Assembly (NCBI GenBank): GCA_029864945.1 | Contig: JAOTSL010000068.1 | Span: forward strand, 1-11,881 | From: Gammaproteobacteria bacterium | GTDB taxonomy: Bacteria; Pseudomonadota; Gammaproteobacteria; S012-40 | Length of the DNA stretch: 11,881 nucleotides | Reading direction: 5' to 3' | Part shown: positions 8,070 through 11,881 of the stretch, in pieces | Layout of the letters: each line of letters begins with the position of its first letter | Position numbering within the stretch: the stretch's first letter is position 1 | Translations under genes and position numbers: made by a program | Notes under the pieces: generated by a model | What the model was told of the DNA's origin: nothing | Databases searched by the model: none | Seen by the model: the letters and a program-made list of their open reading frames with translations, nothing else

Positions 8070-8500
8070 GGCTGTATATTAACTTCACCCGGATTAATGA
8101 TTTTATTTGCATCTGATTTAGTATTTTTGACTGAATGTCTCTTTTTTGTCTTTATTTTCCGTAAAAATAGCTCCAGTTTCCCGTGACTGTATTTACCCAC
8201 CTCAATCGTTTGTGTCGTACTTTTATAGCCAATACGCTGGGTCTCAACCTTATACATGCCGGGTAGCAACTTTCCTTTTTCCGACATAAATGCACCCATA
8301 TCATCAGTTTTTACTGAGTGGGATGCATTTTCAAGTGAAACCGATGTATTTATCATATTGACCATAATATTATTTGGCCTTTCTACTGTGATTGGCTGCG
8401 AGTTGGCATCAACCAGACGTACAACACCACTAATTTTTGCTGAACAACCTGCTAGTAGTGTAAACCCCAGTATCAGTGCAATCGTGAAAATCCTACTCAT
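8057..8500 (-). CDS. Small outer-membrane lipoprotein with a carboxypeptidase-regulatory-like domain
   Basis: First gene of the minus-strand operon, 147 residues from the chosen ATG (8498-8500). GAGGA lies 8 nt before it, whereas an ATG 15 nt further upstream (8513-8515, giving 152 residues) has no ribosome site. The signal peptide ends in lipobox LAGC with Cys19; Ser at +2 suggests the outer membrane. Residues from about 22 to 115 form one beta-rich Ig-like domain of the carboxypeptidase-regulatory type: SGVVRLVDANSQPITV, then TDDMGAF, then LLPGMYKVETQRIGYKSTTQTI. This is the same kind of module that is repeated in the downstream 853-residue lipoprotein. The C-terminus is strongly basic (RKIKTKKRHSVKNTK) and then Pro-rich, which could contact peptidoglycan or other anionic polymer. 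The precise role is unknown; the shared module suggests the two lipoproteins work together. Confidence 0.85.
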   Translation of the reverse strand: MSRIFTIALILGFTLLAGCSAKISGVVRLVDANSQPITVERPNNIMVNMINTSVSLENASHSVKTDDMGAFMSEKGKLLPGMYKVETQRIGYKSTTQTIEVGKYSHGKLELFLRKIKTKKRHSVKNTKSDANKIINPGEVNIQPPSM

Positions 8501-8508
8501 TAACAATA

Positions 8509-8513
8509 TCCTC
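8509..8513 (-). promoter_or_regulatory. Ribosome binding site (GAGGA) that sets the small lipoprotein start
   Basis: GAGGA on the minus strand lies 8 nt before the ATG at 8498-8500 and overlaps the alternative upstream ATG at 8513-8515. It therefore favours the shorter start. Confidence 0.65.
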
Positions 8514-8533
8514 ATGTAAATTTATTTTTTACG

Positions 8534-8550
8534 CTTGGAATTACACCAAG
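8534..8550. repeat. Small inverted repeat CTTGG-N7-CCAAG upstream of the small lipoprotein gene
   Basis: A perfect 5-bp dyad about 35 bp upstream of the translation start of the leftward operon. It could be an operator half-site pair or a 5'-leader hairpin; it is short enough to be chance. Confidence 0.3.
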
Positions 8551-8607
8551 GCCCACCAGTATTGATGCCATAAAGATAGATAACGGTTAAAGTTTGATTA
8601 TGCTTTA

Positions 8608-8630
8608 GGCTAACATAGCCCATCTGTTAG
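8608..8630. repeat. Two overlapping, mutually exclusive dyads
   Basis: GGCTA-ACA-TAGCC (8608-8620) and CTAACA-N9-TGTTAG (8610-8630) share bases, so only one can form a hairpin at a time. They lie 110-130 bp upstream of the small lipoprotein start and abut the longer dyad at 8630-8654. They could be a protein-binding site or alternative leader structures if the transcript starts further upstream. Confidence 0.45.
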
Positions 8631-8654
8631 TAATGTGACCTGAGTGAACATTAC
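8630..8654. promoter_or_regulatory. Candidate operator: GTAATGT-N11-ACATTAC
   Basis: A perfect 7-bp-arm inverted repeat with an 11-nt centre in the divergent promoter region. The T-N11-A geometry with flanking dyad symmetry is that of LysR-type regulator boxes. It also resembles a CRP half-site (TGTGA) on one side, but the spacing is one base too long for CRP and the other half reads TGAACA. Which protein binds is unknown. Confidence 0.5.
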
Positions 8655-9013
8655 CGTATGACGCGATTAACATATTGAGAGTTATGCACGGGAATTTGAG
8701 ACTTGGATCAAGTACAACTTAATTGTAAATAATACACACTTAATAAATCTCATCGCATGAAACGTGATAGCAATCCAACAAATCGGATAAATGATAGGCT
8801 CCGTTTCCGTTTACCATTTATGTTATTTCAATATTTTTCGAGGTATGAGACAGTTTTTTCTATAAGAAAGGAATCCGAGACAACACTAAATTTATATTAC
8901 GCCTATACACCACCTAAAATTTTAGTATTACCCGCTTCAAAAAGCATGATAAATCACACAACCAAAACATAAATAGTAATCACATATACCAATAATTATG
9001 CAATTATTTATTT

Positions 9014-9043
9014 TTGACATTATACTGATAGGGTCAATATATT
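9014..9043 (+). promoter_or_regulatory. Sigma70-type promoter for the sensor kinase
   Basis: TTGACA (9014-9019, a perfect -35 consensus) is followed after 18 bp by TATATT (9038-9043, five of six -10 bases). The predicted start of transcription is near 9050. That is about 35 nt before the 34-codon in-frame ORF at 9086 and about 145 nt before the annotated kinase ATG. Confidence 0.7.
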
Positions 9044-9085
9044 TTTTAAAACGTAATTACTGAAAACTTGAAAAACCAGAGTTAA

Positions 9086-9190
9086 ATGGAGTTAATTTTG
9101 TCCCTTCAAATACCACTTTCTAATAATACGACTGAATTAAACAGCGCAGAAAATGTTGTGTTAATGCGTTTCACCAGTCAGTTTTTCTAG
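9086..9190 (+). CDS. Possible 34-residue leader ORF or stop-interrupted kinase N-terminus
   Basis: An ATG-TAG ORF of 34 codons begins about 35 nt after the predicted transcription start. It is in the same frame as the kinase: only TAG (9188-9190) and CGT separate it from the kinase ATG at 9194. A TTG at 9098-9100 in the same frame has GGAG 6 nt upstream. The predicted peptide starts MELILSLQIPLSNN and has no recognised motif. It may be a coupled leader peptide, a degenerate N-terminal extension, or chance. Confidence 0.3.
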   Translation: MELILSLQIPLSNNTTELNSAENVVLMRFTSQFF

Positions 9191-9193
9191 CGT

Positions 9194-11050
9194 ATGATTG
9201 CCAACCCTACAGGAGGCTTTAATAGAAACCAGTGGCTGATCTGGGCCGTTCCTCTATTTTTGTCATTAGCACTTATCGTGGTAAGTTTTGACTATTTTCT
9301 ACTCTTTCATATTCTCGTTGAGTTTTTTGCAATTATTATTGCGGTAGTGTTGGCCGTTGTCGCGTGGCAAACGTTTCCATTCACCAGAAACAACATGCTT
9401 ATGTATCTTGGTTGTGGTTATTTCTGGGTTAGTTTATTGGACATGATTCATACTCTTACATATAAAGGTATGAGTATTTTACCAATTTTGGAAGCTAATA
9501 CAGCCACACAGTTCTGGATTGGTGCGCGTTACTTTGAGGCTATATTACTCCTCTCGGCCCCCCTATTTTTAACCAGATCAATGAATAGAAATTCTATTTT
9601 TGTAATCATGGGTGCAATTGCATCAACAATTACTCTATCCATTAGTTACGGTTTTTTTCCTGATTGTTTTATTGATGGAAAAGGTTTAACGACTTTTAAA
9701 GTTGTTAGCGAGTATCTCATTATTTTTTTACTTATGGGAGCCATTGCCTTCCTAATTGTTCAGCGACAACATCTTGACAGGGGAGTTATCCATTTGCTTG
9801 TTGCTTCAATGGTATTAACTATGTTCGCTGAACTTGCCTTTACATTCTATGTAAACGTATATGGTTTCTCAAATCTGGTCGGCCATATATTTAAATTAAT
9901 TTCATATTGGTTAATATTTATCGCCATCGTTCGTACGACCTTGCAAACTCCCTTTCAAATGATGGCGCGCACTGCGAGCACCTATGATGCTATTCCTGAT
10001 GCAATAACCGTTGTTGATTCAGACGGTATCGTTAGACAGGCCAACAATCCAGCAATCCTCTTGGGAGGAGACGATTTGATCGGCGCTCATATACACGCGA
10101 TATTTCATTCTTCTGAAGTCAACCAGGAAAATTGTTCTATTTGTAAAAATATTGCGTTAAAAAAACCGCTATCTGAAGTTGATGGCTTTGTAACAAAAAC
10201 TCAACGTTGGTTTGATTACACTTTATCGCCAATATTTCTTGGCTCTCAAGACGCTGGAATGGTTCATGTTATGAGAGACATAACCTCACACAAACTAGCC
10301 AAGGAAGAAATTGCATTACACAGGGAGAACTTGGAATTACTAGTTAAAGAACGCACTCATAAACTAGAATCCGCCAACAAAGAACTAGAATCGTTTTCCT
10401 ATTCTGTATCACATGATTTACGCGCACCACTGAGAGCAATAAGCGGATTTTCAACCATTTTACTGGAAGAATCATCTAACAAATTAGATGCAGAGGAAAA
10501 AGATTATCTCAACCGTATCGTAGGCGGCGCGAATAATATGTCTGTACTTATTAATTCTTTATTACAACTTTCTCGTATAACGAGGAAGAACATGCATAAT
10601 GACATGGTGAACTTAAGTGAAATTGCCACTGACTCTCTAAATCGGCTCACAAAAAACTCACCAACGAGAAAAATAAAGATAGCAATCAACAATAATTTAG
10701 TCGCGAATGGGGATGCCTCTCTTCTCCAGATTATGCTTTTCAATTTACTCGATAATGCCTGGAAATACACATCAAAAACAAAAGACTCTTATATTGAATT
10801 TGGAGCCACACTGATCAATAACCAAAGAACATTTTTTATCGCCGATAATGGTGTTGGTTTTGACATGAAACATTCAAACAAACTATTCAATGCCTTTCAA
10901 CGATTGCATAAAGCTGAAGAGTTTCCCGGGACCGGAATTGGCCTTGCTACTGTTCAACGCATAATTCACCGGCATGGTGGCAACATCAGGGTTGAAAGTA
11001 CTATTAATAAAGGCACTACATTTTATTTTACGCTGCCGAATTCTAATTAA
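9194..11050 (+). CDS. Membrane sensor histidine kinase with MASE3, PAS, HisKA and HATPase domains
   Basis: Inner-membrane histidine kinase of 618 residues that should autophosphorylate and pass phosphate to a response regulator not present in the window. Residues about 13-250 form a multi-pass MASE3 sensor, with FHILVEFFAIIIA, the LLDMIHTLTYKGM motif (81-93) and FWIGARYFEA. A PAS domain spans about 258-365 and contains C314-x-x-C317. A coiled linker (365-398) precedes HisKA, whose SVSHDLRAPLRAI has the phosphoryl His407. The ATPase shows N517 and N521 in the N box (NLLDNAWKY), D551-x-G-x-G555 (G1), an F box near FNAFQRL, and GTGIGL (579-584, G2). All catalytic residues look intact. There is no receiver domain. 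The ATG at 9194 has no ribosome site, so translation may be coupled to the upstream ORF. It is divergent from the envelope operon and may regulate it (inference); the ligand is unknown. Confidence 0.93.
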   Translation: MIANPTGGFNRNQWLIWAVPLFLSLALIVVSFDYFLLFHILVEFFAIIIAVVLAVVAWQTFPFTRNNMLMYLGCGYFWVSLLDMIHTLTYKGMSILPILEANTATQFWIGARYFEAILLLSAPLFLTRSMNRNSIFVIMGAIASTITLSISYGFFPDCFIDGKGLTTFKVVSEYLIIFLLMGAIAFLIVQRQHLDRGVIHLLVASMVLTMFAELAFTFYVNVYGFSNLVGHIFKLISYWLIFIAIVRTTLQTPFQMMARTASTYDAIPDAITVVDSDGIVRQANNPAILLGGDDLIGAHIHAIFHSSEVNQENCSICKNIALKKPLSEVDGFVTKTQRWFDYTLSPIFLGSQDAGMVHVMRDITSHKLAKEEIALHRENLELLVKERTHKLESANKELESFSYSVSHDLRAPLRAISGFSTILLEESSNKLDAEEKDYLNRIVGGANNMSVLINSLLQLSRITRKNMHNDMVNLSEIATDSLNRLTKNSPTRKIKIAINNNLVANGDASLLQIMLFNLLDNAWKYTSKTKDSYIEFGATLINNQRTFFIADNGVGFDMKHSNKLFNAFQRLHKAEEFPGTGIGLATVQRIIHRHGGNIRVESTINKGTTFYFTLPNSN

Positions 11051-11167
11051 AACTAAATTAGACCATACTAATTACTACATTTACTTTCCGCTTTAATAGG
11101 CGTTTTTATCCATTGAATACTTTCCGTTATTTACTCGGTATCGCTAACAGCACCGTAGCCCCTAGCT
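11051..11167. other. Gap between kinase and OmpA-like fragment
   Basis: It starts in a weak AT-rich dyad, TCTAATT-N7-AATTAGA (11042-11062), that overlaps the kinase stop and is too AT-rich to be a confident terminator. A TTG-initiated frame (11113-11226) reads LNTFRYLLGIANSTVAPSYAE, which resembles a decayed signal peptide and runs into the OmpA-like fragment in a different frame. No ribosome site precedes the fragment's ATG. Confidence 0.35.
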
Positions 11168-11509
11168 ATGCAGAAATTTACTCCGAAGATGGGACTCACC
11201 CTACATCTAGTGGGTATGGGAGCTAAACGGATAAGCACGGAACGAGGGACCAAAGACTTTAATAAATCGCTAGGTAACCAACGAGCCAGGGCAATAAAAG
11301 AAAATTTAATATCAAAAGGTATAAATGAAAATCAAATTAACCTGATCAGTTACGGCGAAGAAAAACCAGCCGTATTCGGAAATAATGACGATGCCTGGCG
11401 CTCTAATCGCCGAGCAATGTTTGTTTATAGTGATATACCTGGACAACAAGCTAAAAAACAGGATTCACAAACCAACAGCGCTAACAAGATGTTTGTTTCT
11501 GATCAATAA
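11168..11509 (+). CDS. Truncated OmpA/Pal-type peptidoglycan-binding domain protein (probable gene remnant)
   Basis: A 113-residue ORF whose middle matches the second half of the OmpA C-terminal domain as found in Pal. The matching elements are STERGTKDFNKSLGNQRARA (23-42, including the conserved Asn32 and Arg39), SYGEEKPAVFG (61-71) and NRRAMFVY (80-87). The first half of the domain (the usual YFDFD...I strand-helix region), the signal peptide and the lipobox are absent. Where Pal has GHxDERG this copy has GMGAKRISTERG, so the conserved Asp that helps bind diaminopimelate appears lost. A hydrophilic Gln/Lys/Ser tail follows. The ATG has no ribosome site. It looks like a degraded 3' part of a pal/ompA-like gene, possibly with an N-terminal part left in another frame upstream. 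A functional short OmpA-like protein cannot be excluded. Confidence 0.65.
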   Translation: MQKFTPKMGLTLHLVGMGAKRISTERGTKDFNKSLGNQRARAIKENLISKGINENQINLISYGEEKPAVFGNNDDAWRSNRRAMFVYSDIPGQQAKKQDSQTNSANKMFVSDQ

Positions 11510-11543
11510 TTTCTATCGTTATAATTATTGAATTATTTATTGA

Positions 11544-11567
11544 GGTTCGTATTTTATTTTACGAACC
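11544..11567. terminator. Hairpin between convergent genes (possible bidirectional terminator)
   Basis: A perfect 8-bp dyad GGTTCGTA-N8-TACGAACC lies between the OmpA-like ORF (+) and dnaE2 (-), about 35 nt after the former and 80 nt beyond the stop of the latter. No clear T-tract follows on either strand, so intrinsic termination would be weak. Its position between convergent genes is the main argument for a terminator role. Confidence 0.5.
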
Positions 11568-11647
11568 CCAATTCGATGCATTCGTGATCAAACGACATTT
11601 TTTACACTATTAACATTTCTTTAAGCAATCCAACATTCGATGTAGGT

Positions 11648-11881
11648 TCAGTGAAAATCTCTGGACTGTGTACTTAAATCACCCAGCCAATCACTTAAAT
11701 CTTCAAGCCGCCCGGCAATTAAATGCAGCACACCATCTTCCTGTTGAATTGTTCCACTCACTGCCAATAACCGAGACTTTATCAATGCCTTGCGCTGGGC
11801 TTCTGCAAATGCTGGCCAGACAACGACATTAACAAATCCGGTTTCATCTTCCAGTGTCATAAATACCACTCCGGATGCAGT
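11648..11881 (-). CDS. dnaE2: Error-prone DNA polymerase DnaE2 (ImuC), C-terminal end (partial, runs off right edge)
   Basis: The last 77 codons of a DnaE2-type polymerase III alpha subunit used in damage-induced mutagenesis, normally with ImuA and ImuB. The visible part is the C-terminal OB-fold region: TASGVVFMTLEDETGFVNVVVW at the edge, then RLLAVSGTIQQEDGVLHLIA. The diagnostic DnaE2 ending WLGDLSTQSRDF is close to the stop, and replicative DnaE does not end this way. The frame is open to the window edge. The likely partners imuA and imuB would lie upstream, to the right and outside this window. It is convergent with the OmpA-like fragment and appears unrelated to the envelope operon. Confidence 0.93.
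   Translation of the reverse strand, partial: TASGVVFMTLEDETGFVNVVVWPAFAEAQRKALIKSRLLAVSGTIQQEDGVLHLIAGRLEDLSDWLGDLSTQSRDFH

Larger units (their letters stand above)
8501..9193. other. Divergent intergenic region between the envelope operon and the sensor kinase
   Basis: About 690 bp with no convincing gene apart from a possible 34-codon leader at its right end. It holds a run of dyads near 8534-8730, a sigma70-type promoter facing the kinase, and AT-rich DNA around 8980-9060. A 71-codon ORF at 8757-8972 (+) has no ribosome site and an implausible composition. Weak further dyads are ACTTG-GAT-CAAGT (8701-8713) and TACAA-N5-TTGTA (8713-8727). I see no good -35/-10 pair for the leftward operon, although it must be transcribed from here or from a promoter of unusual type. 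Confidence 0.6.

Noticed and set aside
8256..8519. 87-codon plus-strand ORF opposite the small lipoprotein
   Set aside because: Antisense to a gene with a clear lipobox and ribosome site; no independent coding evidence.
8632..8652. CRP-like site TGTGA...
   Set aside because: The second half does not read TCACA and the spacing is one base too long; the T-N11-A dyad explains the symmetry better.
8757..8972. 71-codon ORF on the plus strand in the divergent intergenic region
   Set aside because: No ribosome site, no recognisable motif, AT-rich noncoding-like composition, and it overlaps the regulatory region; probably chance.
9211..9216. Perfect AGGAGG inside the kinase 5' end
   Set aside because: No in-frame ATG, GTG or TTG lies at a usable distance downstream; it encodes part of Thr-Gly-Gly-Phe and is taken as coincidence.
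10504..10770. 88-codon minus-strand ORF inside the kinase
   Set aside because: Lies opposite the HisKA-HATPase region and has no coding evidence of its own.
11571..11642. Two copies of ATTCGATG (11571-11578 and 11635-11642)
   Set aside because: An 8-mer occurring twice in 70 bp of AT-rich DNA without further structure is compatible with chance.
1..11881. CRISPR array, insertion sequence, tRNA, rRNA or integrase
   Set aside because: No regularly spaced repeats, terminal inverted repeats with a transposase, cloverleaf or recombinase were seen in any frame.

Overview
The window looks like chromosomal DNA from a Gram-negative bacterium, most likely an AT-rich gammaproteobacterium, possibly marine. 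The supporting evidence is outer-membrane-type lipoproteins with Ser at +2, a Pal/OmpA-type peptidoglycan-binding fragment, a DnaE2-type polymerase, and codon use rich in A/T and Lys. The taxonomic guess is inference; no rRNA or tRNA gene is present.

Layout. Positions 1-8500 are one tightly packed block on the minus strand, read right to left. It begins with a small lipoprotein (8057-8500) and an 853-residue modular lipoprotein (5394-7955). A six-repeat TolB-like beta-propeller (4011-5366) and a TPR protein split by a frameshift (2497-3982) follow. The block ends with a peptide-type ABC substrate-binding protein (868-2463) and the first 269 residues of its DppB/OppB-type permease, which runs off the left edge. 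Gaps are 27-100 bp, so it reads as an operon. All complete products carry an export signal. A strong hairpin lies between the binding-protein and permease genes.

Positions 8501-9193 are a divergent intergenic region with several dyads, including a perfect GTAATGT-N11-ACATTAC, and a good sigma70-type promoter facing right. The promoter drives a MASE3-PAS-HisKA-HATPase sensor kinase (9194-11050). An in-frame 34-codon ORF precedes the kinase and is separated from it by a single TAG.

Right of the kinase are a truncated, diverged Pal/OmpA C-terminal domain (11168-11509), a hairpin between convergent genes (11544-11567), and the last 77 codons of an error-prone DNA polymerase DnaE2 on the minus strand (11648-11881).

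Working together (inference): the operon looks like an uncharacterised envelope system. Outer-membrane lipoproteins with repeated Ig-like, CsgG/FlgO-like, PEGA and TPR modules, plus periplasmic propeller and TPR scaffolds, are joined transcriptionally to a peptide importer. The divergent kinase is a candidate regulator, but no response regulator is present in the window.
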